Shown piece by piece: positions 1 to 15,365 of a stretch of DNA of 64,000 bases. The notes beneath the pieces were generated by a model. It was not told where the DNA came from, did no database searches, and saw nothing but the letters and a program-made list of their open reading frames with translations. The stretch's first letter is position 1. Each line of letters starts with the position of its first letter. Position numbers and translations under genes: made by a program. This stretch comes from Motacilla alba alba (taxonomy: Eukaryota; Chordata; Aves; Passeriformes; Motacillidae): contig NC_052046.1 in the NCBI RefSeq assembly GCF_015832195.1, positions 32,702,911-32,766,910 on the forward strand, read 5' to 3'.

Positions 1-1478
1 TCAACTAGGCTATTCTAGAACTCCATATTTTCCAAAGTGCTAGATGATAATGGGCTAGAGTTAATGCATGTACTTCATATTCTCTCAGGCTGCTCAGACT
101 TGCACTTGTAGACCTTGGCTGCCCAAAGCAGTTACATAACTACTTTCAGAATCATGGTGTCATAATTAGGTCAGGTGCTAGAATATTGGATGAAAAAGAA
201 ATTAAATGCAGTAGTTTTGTAGGATAAAACTCCACAATAAAGGTCAAAAAATGCAAATGAGAGGAATATCAAGTATAACTTTGCAGAGATTTAACTGACC
301 ATTGCAGCACAAAATGTTATTACACTGCCACCCAATAAAATTCCTGTGACTGATAGGAAAAGAAGTTAATTTTTATGTCTTGCCATGAACTATTAAAGCA
401 TTAGAAGAAGATATGTAAGTAATAAAGAGACTGTTCAGCTTTATCAATTTTGACAGCTAACCCCAGGAAACATTTGCTTTCACAATAGCTGGATGTTCTC
501 ATTTATTTTGTTGTTCATAATTTTTTTATCCTAATCAGTTCCCCTTCAGCTGTCCAAATAGCTAACAAAGCTCAATTTTGTAGAGGTTCCTAACCACAAT
601 CTTTTTGGTCTCTCCTCTATTGCACCCAGTCTGCTGTTGTTTGCTTTTAATGTCCTCAAAATCCAGGGAATTTGCAATACCAATGATTAAAATTCTCTTT
701 GGCCTTCTCCTAAAGCAATTTTACTGCACCTAGGTTATTATTATGTTATGTTTGTTCCTTTATGGTGTAGAAAGTCACTGTCAGAATCATCTTGCACACT
801 TACAAACCCTAGAACATCTCCCTTTTTAATCTGTTTATTGGCTTCTGATTACTTGTCATACAATTTCTGACTTCTCGTAAATTTGTCATCCTCCTTGATT
901 TCTTCTACTGTTTGTTTTTCCCTAGGAACCTCAACACCTTATCAATTCCTCAGTGTTTTTTGTGAAAATGAATGTTTTTTTGCAAAGCTCATTATCTTTG
1001 CTTACCTCAATCAAGCCATTGAGATCACTCTGCATATCAGAAGTGTGCCAGACAAGAAGTCTGTGCTTCAAACACCTAGAGCAGTCAGTCTGTTCTTGTA
1101 TTCCTTATAAATCGAGTGCACATACCTGTTTTCTCCATTTTCATTATGAGTTATGTAGTTATTTCTCATAACTTGTAGAAATTGCAAAACCTTTGAAACA
1201 AGCAACATACATTTTACTCACGTTGACAAAACTATCATTTATAGGGCCCCTACAGAGATGTGCTAGCCGTGATTATTTACTGAGATCTTAGGTGAGATCT
1301 TCAAGCTGATCTCATGTGGAGTCAGCTGTAACACAAAATATAACAGTCTGCCAACTTTAATCACCATTTTGTTCTGGACTTGGCTGTAGATACCCAAAGA
1401 TTAAAGTGTTTTTCTAACCCACCTTTTCTATCTGAACCTTTGTAACTACTGCTAAAAACCAACAATACATAAACTAGT

Positions 1479-1514
1479 ATTCAGAAAAAATTCAGAAAAA
1501 ATTCAGAAAAAATT
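1479..1514. repeat. Tandem repeat, three 11-bp units (ATTCAGAAAAA)
   Basis: Three perfect copies followed by the first three bases of a fourth. Confidence 0.95.
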
Positions 1515-1644
1515 ATTTTGGTCTCTAATGCATGGTCTTTTATACAGAATGAACATTGGGCAAGTGAAAAAGTTATTAAGTCTTATGCGCTCCTAGTTGA
1601 TATTCTTGCCACGGTTCACTTCCTCTTACCATCCAAAACTAAAT

Positions 1645-1955
1645 CAACAGAATCCTAGGGACCAAAGAATGGTTTGGGTAAGAAGGGATCTAAACGATCA
1701 TCTAGTTCCAACCTCTCTACCACAGGCAGGGCACTCCTTCAATTAGATCATATTGCTCACAGCCAATGCCATCCAACCTGGCCTTGAACACTTCCAGGAA
1801 GAGGACATCATGGCTGCTCTGAACAACCTGTTCCAGTGCCTCATGACCCTCATAGTAAAGAACTTCCAATATTCTAAACCAACTCTTTTTCAATTTAAAA
1901 CCATTGCCCATTACTAAGTCATAGTAAGCAAGCCTAAATTTTAACCTTTCATACA
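1645..1955 (-). mobile_element. CR1 LINE 3' fragment
   Basis: Reverse-strand copy of the avian CR1 3' end. Hallmarks on the plus strand are the AGAATGGTTTGGGTAAGAAGGGATC block, then ATCATCTAGTTCCAACC, the CCATCCAACCTGGCCTTGAA block and AACAACCTGTTCCAGTGCCTCA. It is truncated at its 5' side, as most CR1 copies are, and is diverged. A 79-codon minus-strand frame inside it is relic noise. Confidence 0.9.
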
Positions 1956-4849
1956 TGCATTGTTTTTAAAAACTCACCAATTAAAAAAATACATGCATTT
2001 ACTGTCATTATGTTATTCTCCTTCACTTTTAATCTTGTATCACCCATGTTTTATTACCCATTAAACCAGTATGTCTTACACATAGCTTCCCTCCTGGTAA
2101 AATTAGATTTCATACTGCAACCATTTCATTTTTTACTATCACCTTCATTATAATATTGATTTCACCTTGAATTGTTAATATCTTCTTCCCTTCACTCATT
2201 TTCACTTAAATAAAGATAAATTGGCAATGCAATGTCATTTCTTGATTTCTATATTTGTTCATTAATTTTACTCTATTTCACTTTTTTATTTTTTGTCTTA
2301 CTTTGAAATGTTTCATATTTTTCAAGGTTCTTTTTATCTAGCAATTATTTTCTTGACTGAGCTTCAACATAAATGAAAATAGCTGATGTTCTGGAGTTTC
2401 TTTGCTCATTAGCTACTGAAGACTCTTCTCCACTTAACAGTCTTTCCTTTTCTTTTTTCAAATCAAAGCAAGAAACTTCATTTTAATGCAAATTAATGTT
2501 TGATGGTGATTTGTTTCTTAGGCTTGCTTTTTGCACTAGTCTTCTTATTCAATAAGAAAACAAAAAGAAACAAAATGAGCTAAAGTGTGCAGGGAACAAC
2601 TTGCAGATAAACCATTTGTAGAAAGGTGTTCTTTAAAAGCAGAGAGTACTCAGTAGATCCTCTACACAAAAACAAAAGTAAAGCAAATGGTGAATCCATC
2701 CCTCAGAAAAGAGTGGCAATAAATCTCTTTGATTAGTCAGAATTGAGCAGCTTGAAATAGGCAAAAGCCAATACCTCATCCCCTGCTTGTGTTTATCCCC
2801 ATGCGGCAGGTTCAGTCTAACAACTCAGAGAAGACTGAATTCAAATTAATCAGCCAGAATTGAAATATGAAGTTACAAAAATACTACAATTATTTTTAGA
2901 GAATTTATGGGAATTTTAAACTTTTCTTATAGATTGAATGTAGAGATGGAAAAGATAGATATAGCAGCAGGGGAGTTTAATTTTCCAGTACCCATGAGAT
3001 CATAATCTATTTTAAGATAATGTCTTACTGGGATTACTGGCAGTGGTAATTAGCTAAAATTGACAAGGCACTCCTTGTGACATATTATGACAGGGAAGAA
3101 TTGTTATCACAGCTCTACTTCAGCACTTCAACATATTAGAATAAATTTGCCTCATAGTCTCAAAAGGATATTCAAGGCTATTCCTCTCTTTTAATGTTTT
3201 GTAACTCTATCAGCTTTCCTAATGTATTACTATGAGTGTTTCTATGCCATCTGTACCATTAGAGACTAGCGGTAAAATATTCTTTACATCTGTTAACCAC
3301 GCTGACTTGATGACTTTTATCTCAATGCACAGCTACATAGAGGAGCTTTTGCTGAAGCATGAAAGACTTGCAGCATAATATCCTGGCTACCTTGAAATAA
3401 CAGAAATCTTTGACACTTCAGAAGTACTTATTCTAAGTTTAGGGCTTTTGGTTTATTATTTGTTTGGGACTTAATGAAGTTTTGATCTTTTTTGCTTTTT
3501 ATCATTGCTGCATTTTGATACATCTCTGAGAAAGGCCAAGAAAAAGAGTTTAGAATTGCTTTAAAGCTGACTTAATACTGTGCTTGCTTGAAGCTTTTAA
3601 GGGCACATCATAAGAAACAATAGATGCCTGCCTAAACTTTACACTAACGCGTCTTAGATGAAAGGATTTTTTTGGCATGCTAAACAGCACAGCCAGGCAG
3701 CCTAAGAGTAACTACAAAATCATAATGCATTTCATTTTTTAAAACTGGTTCCCAAAGGAAAAGGTGGTTTTCTAACTTTGATCATTATGTACTAGCGCAG
3801 AGGAAAGTGAAAAGTGGTTTTCCCTTCACCAGTAGTCACAATCCCTACTAATGTAAACACTGTGGAAGCCTTCAAAGACAGATTCTATATGCTATTGTTC
3901 AAGAAATAATTCAGTGTCCTCAGCTTATTTGGAAGCTCTCCAACACAAGCAATGGGTAATCAAGTATTTAAGGAAATTAGGACAAAAAAATTCTACTTTT
4001 AAAACTTAGAACCCGACAAGCATGGATATATCTTTGTTCTGTGACAGAATTTTTTATATAATTCAACAGCTTTTTATGAAAATTACCACTTAAAAACCTT
4101 GATACATATAAAAAATATAATTTGTCATTAGAAAGCTGCTACAGTATGTGACATTTAAGAGTTTATTTTGCATAAATGCAATAATCTAACCCAACTAAAA
4201 GATAATTGCTTCAATGGCACTTCATGTTTTCATTGAATGAACAGCGAGCAACCTCTTTTAGACACTCCTTTGTCTTAATAATAAATCACAAACTCCAAGT
4301 TCTTTGAATCAAAACACTGCATTTGATTTGACTAGCATCAGCAATATCTTTTGATCCAGCCTCTGCAGGACTGCTAGTTCAATTCCTTCCAAAAGCTAGT
4401 AAAGCAACTCTTCAACCAGAGAAAGGCTAGTAGAAATTCTAGGTGATAATGCTAAACCTATTTCCATAGCCCTAACTCACAAAAGTTGGATTTGAAATGC
4501 AGATCTTGTTTTAAAATCACATTATTTCCATATCATAAAAAAATGCTTAAGTAGGAAAAGTCTTCATTTGTGTTTCAGATCCTGTGTAAGAATTTTATGG
4601 TTTTAGTGAAGAGAAAATTTTGGGGTGACCTAATTGAGGCCTTCCAGTGATGCCTTAAGTTTTAGCTTTCATATTTTTCAGATTCTGTACTGTATTAGTA
4701 AAGCAACTCTGAACTACATATAAAGTGTTAGCAAGTTCTCTTCACAGTTTAGTTAGACAACACAATCCATTTCCAGCCTGAAAACCAATGTCACCATCAC
4801 ATCTTCCAGCCCAAGAAAGTATAAACAACAGCAAATTGAGAAGAGCAAA

Positions 4850-5150
4850 CTAGGAGGATGGGACCTCATAACCTGAAGCTGTAAATGGACAACTAATTCC
4901 AATAGGGCTTTAAACTCAGAGTAGGTTTAGATTAGACTTCAGGAAATTTTTTTTTTACTGTGAGAGTGGTAAGGCACTGGAACAGGTTGTCCAGAGAAGT
5001 TGTTCATGCCACATTCCCTGGAAGTGTTCAAGGCCAGACTGGATGGGACTTTAAGCAGTTTGGTCTAGTTGAAGGTGTCCCTGCCCATGGCAGGGAGGGG
5101 TGGAATTGTCTTTAAGGTCTCCTTCAACCCAAGCCATTCTGCAATTCCAT
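4850..5150 (+). mobile_element. CR1 LINE 3' fragment
   Basis: Forward copy of the CR1 3' region: GGAGGATGGGACCTCATAACC, then GGCACTGGAACAGGTTGTCC, GTGTTCAAGGCCAGACTGGA, and the CCCTGCCCATGGCAGGGAGG and CCTTCAACCCAAGCCATTCTG tail. It is 5'-truncated and moderately diverged. Confidence 0.93.
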
Positions 5151-7569
5151 GTGCAAAGCTGTCATACAACAGCCTGAGCTGAACAAATGATGGGGTCTGT
5201 GAAAATACTACTAGTCTTCATTAAGCAGTAATAAAATTCAGAATTTCCAGATGTTAATTTTTGTAACATTACACTTACAGCACTGAGCAAGGAATTTCCT
5301 GCACACATTACAGGAGGCTCAATTGCACATACTGCTTGTTTAGAATCTGTGGTGTGGTAACTCAGAGACTTTGATTACATTGCTACTTTGATACACAAGA
5401 GCTACTGAAACCTGAACTTTTGAAGCAAGTTTTTATTAAAAGTCCTTTTACCATTTCTTCACCAGTGTTTTTCTCCTGATGTTCGTCCAGGAACACAGGA
5501 TAAACATGTCAGCCCACGCATTATCTTCAGGAGAATCAAACTTAACAGGAAAAGTTTGAAGTAATGGATACCAAACAAATCCTTTTCTTTCTTCTGCTGT
5601 GTATTAAGAAAACTCCCAGAAATCGGAGACATGGTCTTGAAAAGGTCATCTGGTTAAGTCCAAGGAATTAAAGAATTTTGAGTCCTTTCCCTAGCTCTGT
5701 CTCAGGCCATTAATAACCTTGGGATGCTTTTTGCATTTGAAAATGATAAAAATAACTACCTAGCAGCCTCAAAAAGTATTTGTGGTGCTTTATTCTTCAG
5801 TGCTATTAAGAGCAATGAAGTGTTTTTCATAAGGCAATGAAATACAAAATATTATTCTTTCACATGGAGCAGACTATAAAAATTATGATGTCCACATGAC
5901 CACTTTTCCTTCCTGGTTCATGCCTACAAGTGCTCATGACACTAGTCTGGGGCCTCTCCTATTTTTAACAATTTTTTGAAGTATCACTTAAGTTCTCTGC
6001 TTCTCTGAACAGAAATTGAGAAGGCCCTACATGCAATCCACAGCATTTTCTTTATTTAACAGAAGTAACATAGGATTATTGACTACTAAAATCCGTTGAA
6101 CTTGTCTGCTATTGTTTTCAAACTATGCAGACGACTTTTATACAACTGGAATACCTATCCACAGGGGAGTATTGTCTTGCTTGCAAGACAGAATTGGGAC
6201 AATAAAGTTGCAAAGTATGAAGGTGTATAAATCAATCCACATTTGAGAGTGAAACTAGGGAAATGTCATCTATGGAACTGACTGAATAACAGCTCAGAAT
6301 TGAATTACTGCCTGAAAACATAAGTTTCTAGTTAAAACATTTCCAGATTAAGTAATTGATGAGGAAATTATGTCTACAAATGCTTCAAGATCAAAATTTG
6401 GAACAACTGGTTCCTGTATGTAGGGACTGTGAGCAGAGTGGAAAGGAAAATCTGTGATGCATTGTTTTTTGTACGTTTATGGTTGACATGTGAAACTCTT
6501 TTCCATTCAGTTGTAACTCCTCACAGTGCTTGTAATACAAACATATCTATGACAGAAATTTTATCTAGTCTTTACAAGTAAGTTCCTTATTAATTTTGAC
6601 TAGAAAGAACAAAACTGATGGTAGATCACCAGTTTCTACTGAAGTATTTGTATTCCTGAAGGCTCTTGGATACAAATTAAAAAGGAATTTACTAGAGCTA
6701 GCACAGTTCCACATGTTTAGTGAATAAGCAGTTGCTTAACTAATATTAATACTAAAGCTCATTGTGAATTTTCCACAGGAAAACTGTTTTCCTTATGTAA
6801 AATCAAAATCAAGTATTTCATTGTGAGTCTCTCTGACTCATATATCTTATAATGCACCAAAAGGAAACATCCTTTTGACACAAAAAAAAAGCTAAGTATC
6901 ATTTTCCAGGCTCTATACTGCATTATGGAAATTATATGTCAGGCATCCATTTTATCCAAGGCTCTGCTAATACCTTGTCCCACGATCCAATGTGAGCTTC
7001 TCTCTCTTTGACCTGGCTACATGATTGAAAAATCTGAACTCGTCATAGAAGGAACTGGAAAGCAGAGAAGACCATACTACACAGTCTTTTCTTCCTTTGT
7101 CAACTACTGGAACACTGAAATGCCATCATACACTAACCCAACAATATTAAAAAAAAAAGCAGATTTTAGCCTCTGCCAATCTTGCTTTACCATACTTTAT
7201 GCATACTATTTTAACTCCTAGCAGATTTCACTTTCAGTGTTGAACCATGCTGCAAATGCACCAGCTTTGCTATCACCTAAGTGCATTCCTAGTGACAAAG
7301 AAATATGTGTCAGAGTCCCTTTTTGTTGCATCCCATGAGTCATTGCTAATGTGCTCTACAAAAATTTCAGTTTCTCAGAATTCTAAGAAAACTTTTCCAT
7401 CTTTTACAGAAACATCCCATACATTTTTATTCTCACAGCCCATTTATATGCAAATGAATTTTCTGAAAATACTTGTCTACTTAAAAAAAAAAAAAAAAAA
7501 AGAAAATCCAAATGTGCTTCATATACACATTTCACTAAACTTCCTTAATGTGTTCTTAAAATGTCTCCA

Positions 7570-8155
7570 CCAGACACGTGTTGAAGTGGGATTTGGGTAG
7601 TACGGCGAGTTTTGTCCAAGGAAACCTGGCCCAACTCAAGCAGAGTGCCATACTGTGACAACTTGTGGTGGTGCATCCCCTGTCCTGCTCAGGAAAAACT
7701 ATAATCTGAGAAATGCTCATTAGGCCTCAGCCTTGAAGAACAGCACCTGGGCTCAGCTTTTCACAAGCTTATCAGAAAAACTGTTCCCAGGAACTAGTGC
7801 TGTTCGACGAGCTTTTAAAAAACAGTGTTGGAAATTTATTTTTCATGCCTGAAAAACTGCCCAAGGGAAATAACACTTTTTGAAGTGAACTACCTCAATT
7901 TTAGCCAGGATGAGAAATCATTATGACCAAAGCTCACTCTGTTGTAACCCTATAAACCATAGTCCAAAATGAGATTCTTAGGGCTCTCCTAGACCACAGT
8001 AGCTGTGACCAGCTCTTCCCTCTGAGCCAGGCCTTTCAGACCTAACGAACTCTCCGGTCTGCTGTACGTGGAGCATCGCTGATCAACAGTGACAGTGATA
8101 AACCCCCTCCTCCAGACTCAACCCTTTGCCTGCTGAGAAGATGCATCTGACACAA
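7570..8155 (+). mobile_element. Possible LTR-derived fragment
   Basis: This stretch is more GC-rich than its surroundings. It has an LTR-like order: a TGTAACCCTATAAACC TATA-type segment near 7,942, a long pyrimidine-rich part with CCTAACGAACTCTCCGGTCTG, and GATCAACAGTGACAGTGATAA near 8,081. These resemble promoter-downstream parts of avian LTRs as I remember them. I could not find clean TG...CA ends or a target-site duplication, so the limits are approximate and the call is tentative. Confidence 0.4.
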
Positions 8156-11100
8156 GTACTTCACTGAAATGGAATTTTTTTGAGAGGTGTATATCTGACC
8201 TGCACTCCTTGACATCTGTGTGCATGCTAATATGAATATGCCATAGCAAATGTACTGGGAATGTTGCTCTCCTGGATTAAGTATTTTAGATTTGTAAGTA
8301 AGTTAGGCCTGTGAGTTACTGCTGTGCTATCATAAATTCTGTATGAATTGTTCAATTGTTTGACTTAAGCTATAGACTAACTGCTGTTAAGTTTAGGTTT
8401 ACACCTGCAGACGAAAAATTTCTTAGGCTCTGTTTAACAAGTGGGTCTACCCTGAATTTTGTGAGTCAACAGGAGGACTTTCTTTGTTCCTTTTTCCTTT
8501 TGACCCTTATCCTTTCCAACCATTTTTTTTCCTCCCCCTCCTCCTCCCTCAGCCACCAAGCCTTGTCACAGATAATTTTGGGGTTGATTTTGGTTGCAGG
8601 TTGAATGGGTTTAGATTTTTGTTTGCTTTTTCTCTGTGTGCTTTAACCATCTAGTAAGTAGCAGGGTAAACCTGAACAATAAACTTATTATGCTTTAGCT
8701 TTTACATGAGCCCTGCTTTTGCAGTACCTTTGCCAATGATTCTTTAAGCAACCCTAAAACACACATTCATGACACAAGTCTCTGAAATATCTTGGCTCTT
8801 CAAGGTAAGTGTTCTCAGAAGGACTGCTGCCCACTGAGTCCTGGTAAATTATTTTCCTTTGAAGGATGACTTAGTCCAGATCAATAGACTGGTAGATCTA
8901 TTTGCAGACCACAATTTCTAAAAAATCTTCTGGAAACTGGAGTCATGTATCAGCCTTTCTTGCTTATTTTCTTCTGTCATAAAGTTGGCTAGAGTTTTTC
9001 CTGTGGGAAAAAAAATGTAGAATAAGAGAGAGCGCATGTTCTCAGTCTGATGGTGTAAAAAAGAAAATATTGCAGAACATTGCTGCCTGTCCAGAGTTTC
9101 AAGGGACCAGAAACTTCTTTTTTCTTTCTTTTTCCTTTTGGCAGCTCTATTTCACAGGGAGGCCCAGACAGGGCCAGGAAAATAAAGGAGTACAGAAAGT
9201 TCAAATGAGAAACAGATGTTAGGAACAAGTCTTGGAACAATACTCAATGCGCCAACAGCCATTTGCTTCAGTACACTGAGTACCCCAGGAATATAGGAAT
9301 ATATAGGAATTAGGAATATAATAAAAGTACACTATAACAACACACATATCAGTACAGTGATGGAGACTAATAACACCTCAGCTTTTAAAAGTAACCTCAT
9401 TAAGTAAAAAGTATCTGAAAACAGTATTTAATATTTAAAAACTATTTATTAACAAATTTATTTATTTATTTTTACATAACTAAATTTAAACCTAACAATA
9501 CAGATATTGTAATATGATTTTTTAAATATTAGACAACAAATTATTCTGAAATTAAATTCAAAGGTAAAAACATTATTGAAATGAGAGTTAGCAATGAAAT
9601 GCTAACTTTCCAGCAGCACCAGAGGGACCTTTTGTGACCATCATGGGGTTAGTACCTGTAGAGTAAGTATAATACCATAACATAAATTAATTTATGACCA
9701 TGAAGACTAAACTGAAATCCTATTATATTTCAAAAGTTGCACTGCTGACTGATCTAAGTAAGGACATTCATATACCACTTCTATGTACAGATGTACACAG
9801 AAAAGTTCTCCAATGAGGACCTCAGAGCATGTATCGACAAGACTAATTTTCTATCACACCATAATATATACTTCCTTCTCCATATCATATATGAGTTTGA
9901 GAAGAGAACATGCCTTATGGAATTATTGCTCTTTCATCTTCTTCCCTTGCAAGAAGTTTATATCACAATACATTGCACCCATGTGGCTGTGGGCAGTTGT
10001 TATGCTAATTAAGTGTTTTCAAGGACATTCTGCCCAGTTGAAATTTCCTGAAGAGATTGCCACATGTCATAACTGCTTGGTTCCTTGTAAAGAAATGAAA
10101 AGGAACAACTAAATTCTTACCTTAGTTGATCTGTATCTGATAATATATCTGACTGCTTCTGGTACAGATTCATACATTTCTTATATTGGCTAAGCTGTAT
10201 TAAAGTCTGTATCCCACTACTTCAAAATTGTAATCTGGAGTTTTGCCACCTTGCACGCAGTACTGAAGAGGTCTTTGAAGAACACTACCCTCTAACTTCT
10301 GCTGGAGAAATCTGATGCTGCAATTTTGCTTTCAGGTACTGCCACAGACCATACTGGAAACAAGCATTAGTAATGACAGCTCTCCTACAGAGAGCTCCTG
10401 CAATAACTACCCTGGTATAAAGCAGTTGAGAATGAATGAACAATCATATTTTTGTTAGTACAACTTTGCTCCTCACATTTCCTATTCTGTTGAGAATTAG
10501 AGATTACAGACATGAGCTGATCTTTGCATCTAAAATTGAGTAACAGTGGCTGTAAATAGAAGGATTTATTTTACATATTTTGAAAAATCATATTCTGAAC
10601 TGCTATTTATTTTTACTTATAATAAGTTGAATAATAAAGTAACTTTTAAGCAAACCTTGGTGCATTCCTTTATTGAAAGGAAAGCATAGTTTCTAAGGAT
10701 GTATGTACAAAACTGATTTTTACTGACATACAAAGATCCAAGATATTCTGTAAGAAAGCTGTTTTATCACTAAGTCCCTTGCTCTTCATAAAAAATTTGA
10801 AATACATCTTTAAAGTCAAGATCAGATCTGAGAATTACATTGTAAGCATATATGTATTCTATATCTGTGCACATTATATAATATGCAAATAATATATATT
10901 CTGAATAAATCAGAGCCTAAATTTTGTGAGAACAGATGTTATAAACATGTAATACTAGCGAGTATTTCCTTTTAACCAAAGTAAATCTCAGTTTCTCATA
11001 ACTTCAATTAATATCAAGAATCTTGTGGTGAACATAAATTTTTAAAAATTATTCATAGATTTTTAACATACTTATCTGGGTCTCAGATATGAAACAGAAT

Positions 11101-14100
11101 TAAGAGAAAAAACTCCATGGCAGCAAAATCAGCTGATGATACACATGTGCTAAGGGTTTTGCAATTGTGAAAGAGGGCTCTCTCTCAACATGAACATCTC
11201 TGCACATTGCATCTTCTGTCAAGTAGACAAAAAAATTACCATTAAACAGTGTGAACTTTCAGAAAAATTAGTGTGAACTTTCAGAAAGCTGTCCCTTTTA
11301 GCAGTGAAAAGTCCTTAAATAACTCCAACAGTAGTTTTACTTTTCTTTCTTACAAATAAAAGACTATTAGCATCAATAGAACAAAAGATAGGACACACAT
11401 GCTTATAAACACCTGGAAGTTTCCTTTAATCAGTGAAAACTTTCATTCCAAAAGAACTTCTAGGTTATGATGGTAGAAGACTAGCTGTTTATGTATTAGT
11501 GAGCAAAATTTGTAAAAATAGCTGAAATTACATGATCAGATCTGACTGTTGAGTGATGTCTGAAGGCATTGCTTGGTGATATTAAAAGCTGAACTTCTTT
11601 CATATCCACCTTAATTAGTAGTTGTATGACATAAAGTTAAAATATGAATTCATTTTCACTCTTAGAGAAAGAAAACACCTCCTGTTCCCATGCATGTGGT
11701 GCATCCCACCACCTGTTTTATGTGCCTAACGATATGCACACACTATTATGTGGAATTGCACACATCATACAAATTACTTAAAATCTGCTTGCCGTAATTT
11801 AGCAAGTACTTGCGTGGACTTGTATTCATAAAATGGACAGAACTTGGTCAGTATTACATTAAAATTTCTATAAACTATTTTCTGTCTCCTGACTTAAGCA
11901 GAATGAAGATCCATTTGGTTAACATATACCTAAAGGTATGCTATAAAATGCATCTGAACATCTGTGCAAATTAATGCTAGTGGGTTTTGGACCTCCCACT
12001 TATAATAGCCAACAACAAACGGTAAGATTTCCTCACTTACATGCATCATCCTGAACTGCATATAGGCCCCCTGCAAGCCAGATAAACAAATGTTTTGCAA
12101 GATTTGTGCATTTTTTCATCTTTCAGACTACCAGGAGAAGTACTGACATCTTCTGCCAGTACAGTCATTCCTCATTTCACTGTATATGTTCAAAATGCAC
12201 ATAACACGATTGAACTGACAAAGGTAACAATGAAGAGCTTTAGTTATAGAGGGCCTAAATGATCTGCTGTAGGGATAAACAAAGGTTATTGAAGTATTTT
12301 TTAAAAAGTCCAGCAGTAGTCAACCCAGAGCTATCAAAAAACCCAAACTCCACTGGGTTAAACTTACTTATTTAAGATAATTAAACCATAAGAATAAAAG
12401 CTGGAATTCAGAAATTATGAGAGAAGAGATCGTATAATTTACTCAAAACCGAACAGCTGGATCTATTTCTACTTTATCCTTTACCATAGGCTCCAGAAAA
12501 GCTATTTCAGTCTATATCACACAGAATACAACAACATGAACTCTTGACCTTGCTGTACTCACTTTACTTGCAGCGAATCTCTATAACTTTAGGAGGCAAA
12601 GCAATTCATAGCAGATCTCAGAAGTTCATACACAAGATCTGTGAGAACCAACCAAGAGAACACACAATTCCTAATGCACAGTCAAATTTAAAATTAAGTT
12701 GCTATAACAGAGTTGTGGCAAATATTCAAATGACTGTAATATTAATGTCATTAACATTAATTATGCATCATAGCAGTACCTTTTTGTCTATAAAGAACAC
12801 ATAGTCTTTCTCTAATATTCAGGATGCAGAAAGAAACATGCTGAAAATATCTGAATTTTTAGAAAAATCAGAAAATAATAATTTTTCCCTTAGAAATTAT
12901 ATCACAAGCATAATCCACCATACACAACCCAGATCAGGGCTCTCAGCAAACACGAGTCAATAACAGAATCATCCAAAGCATCACACATTGAAGAAATGGG
13001 GATTTTTATCCATTCAGACATCTGGTACAAAACCAATACAGCTAAACAAAGACTGTAGAGAAACTTCTTTGAATAAAGAAGTCATAATTTTTCAATACCT
13101 CTTCCCCAAACTGTCAGACTATAATACAAAGAAAAGTGTAGCAGGAATTTTTTTCTTTTCTAGATGTTCTTCCCAGTGTTGTCCTACATAATAGGAAAGT
13201 TGGTTTAAATGTAAGTGGAAAATTGGTGTAAATAACCATTACTTTAAATTTACAACCAGGTAATTTTTTGAACTTTCCCTTCAGGTTTCTGGTTTGACAC
13301 CAGGGTAAAAAATAAATTATTCAGAGAGTGCTTTTCAGGCTGTGTGTACAAGGTGAATGTTCTCATTCCTCTTGTTGTACTTGCACAATTCATGGATGCC
13401 CATGTATTACTTTAATGACTATATAAACATTCAAAAAGCAGTGTGGAAATTGGCTTCTGGTCTTTTTCACCAATTTTTCATTTTAATGGGATCATAAAAG
13501 ACCTCATCATCTCTGAAAGTATCTCCTTGTGGTAGTAGAAAAATCCCCATTGGTCAGATCATTATAAAAGACTAACCTTGTGCCCATACCAAACCCCTCA
13601 GCTCGACTCTAGAGTAATCTTTATTTTTGAGCTTTAATGAGATGCTTGAATTTAACTGGTATAAAAAAGATATGGCTAAGTAGATGAATTATTTACATGA
13701 CCTGAAGCCAAATTATTTATGTGCGAAGCCTATGCACAAAGGTGCTTTTGCACTGCAGATTTCCAGTATGATTTCAGCCTAGATTTTCTGGTTCACAGTT
13801 GGCTATGGTCAGCAAGGAATTTTTGTCAGTTTTGGACATCCAGCAGCCCTGCAATTGGCTTTTCTGACCTTCACATAAATTTAAGCATCTTAATAGCCTG
13901 CTGCCAGCAACTGCAGAAAAGAACTCAGTGGCTAATGACTATCTGACCTCTCTTTTTTTCCCAAGGAGCTCCCACATCAGGGTAAGGAGTAAAATCAGAA
14001 TCCATTATCATTAATTAACCCCCAGAAGTTGTGCAGAGAAGTCTTATGGAGGCTGAGTTATCAACTCTCCATCTGCCTTCCAAAACTACTGCACTGCACA

Positions 14101-15073
14101 ATTGTCAGGTCTTTCACCTACCAACAAAATTAATGAGAAATCAGAAGGACTGACATAACCTTTCCCTTGGAAACCAGAGCTTAAAATGTTGCTAATGCAG
14201 GAGATAGGCCACAAAGCTAAAAGCATAAACCAAATTTATTTCCTTGCTTGATAGAAATTTGAGCAAGAATTTTGAGCAAACCAAGCCTAAGCACTCTTAA
14301 AAGATGCTCTTAGCATATATTTTATGACAGTCCTTCTCTCTGAAATTTTTCCAGAGGTGGGTATTCATCACTGGATATCAAGAAATCAGATGACAAGAAT
14401 AATTTCATAGAATTTTTTACTCACATATTCACTTGAAAATTGCACTTTAAACAGGCTTCTTTCTGATTGAAACATCATGAATACACTTGTTATTTTCCAG
14501 GCATGATTCTACGAATGGAAGAACTACAACCAAGTATTGATCAAGATATTTTTAAGGGTTGTAGCAACTCTGTACCTTCAATGGCAGAGAACTTGAAAAG
14601 TTCTCTATGTATATGCATTTCTTCCTAAAATAACTGCTATTCATTCAGAGTGGTAATCACCCCAACTGCCTCCCTCTTTTGAATTTACTTCTGGTGACCA
14701 TTTTCAGAAGAACTCACATACAAATTCACAAGCCAGTCATCCCTACAGAAAACTGATAAACGCCAAAAACATTGTGACTGAAATATTGCCTGACACTGTT
14801 GTCAACACCACTGAGAGTTTTCTATTGCAACAGATGCAACAGAAAAGCCAGGTTACTCAGTAAGCTCTTCTCCTGCTCTATTTGCTTTGAAAGAAGCAAA
14901 ATCTGTGAAGACCTGTGTCTGCACAAAGTAAGCCATGTAGAGGCTGCTGCTCTAGTCCTATGGAGGCCTTGTGAATGAATTTGTCTAAATTTCTCTCAGT
15001 AGTGCAAAAAACTTTTCTATTTATTCTCTCATGCAATATCAAAGCAAAATCACAGATCCACAACACGTATGTG

Positions 15074-15099
15074 CGCGCAAACACACACACACGCACACA
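15074..15099. repeat. Short (CA)n tract
   Basis: CA dinucleotide run interrupted by one CG step. Confidence 0.85.
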
Positions 15100-15365
15100 A
15101 ATATCAAAGCAGTGAAAAAAACCTTTTCATGTTTTATTAGCAAGCTTAACAAACTGAGAAGTCTCTGAGAACCTGTATGGTGGAATCTCTATTCAGAATA
15201 GTCTTCAGTGGACTGAAAAGGAGGCCTAATTTGGAGGCTGTGAAGAAAACCATGGCAGGTGCTAATATATTTATGCAGTAACAACATCCTTGAGTCTTAC
15301 ATGTTCTAGCATATTACTCACTTGCTACAAAAAACAAAGTCCACCTTCCTACAAAATCACATCAG

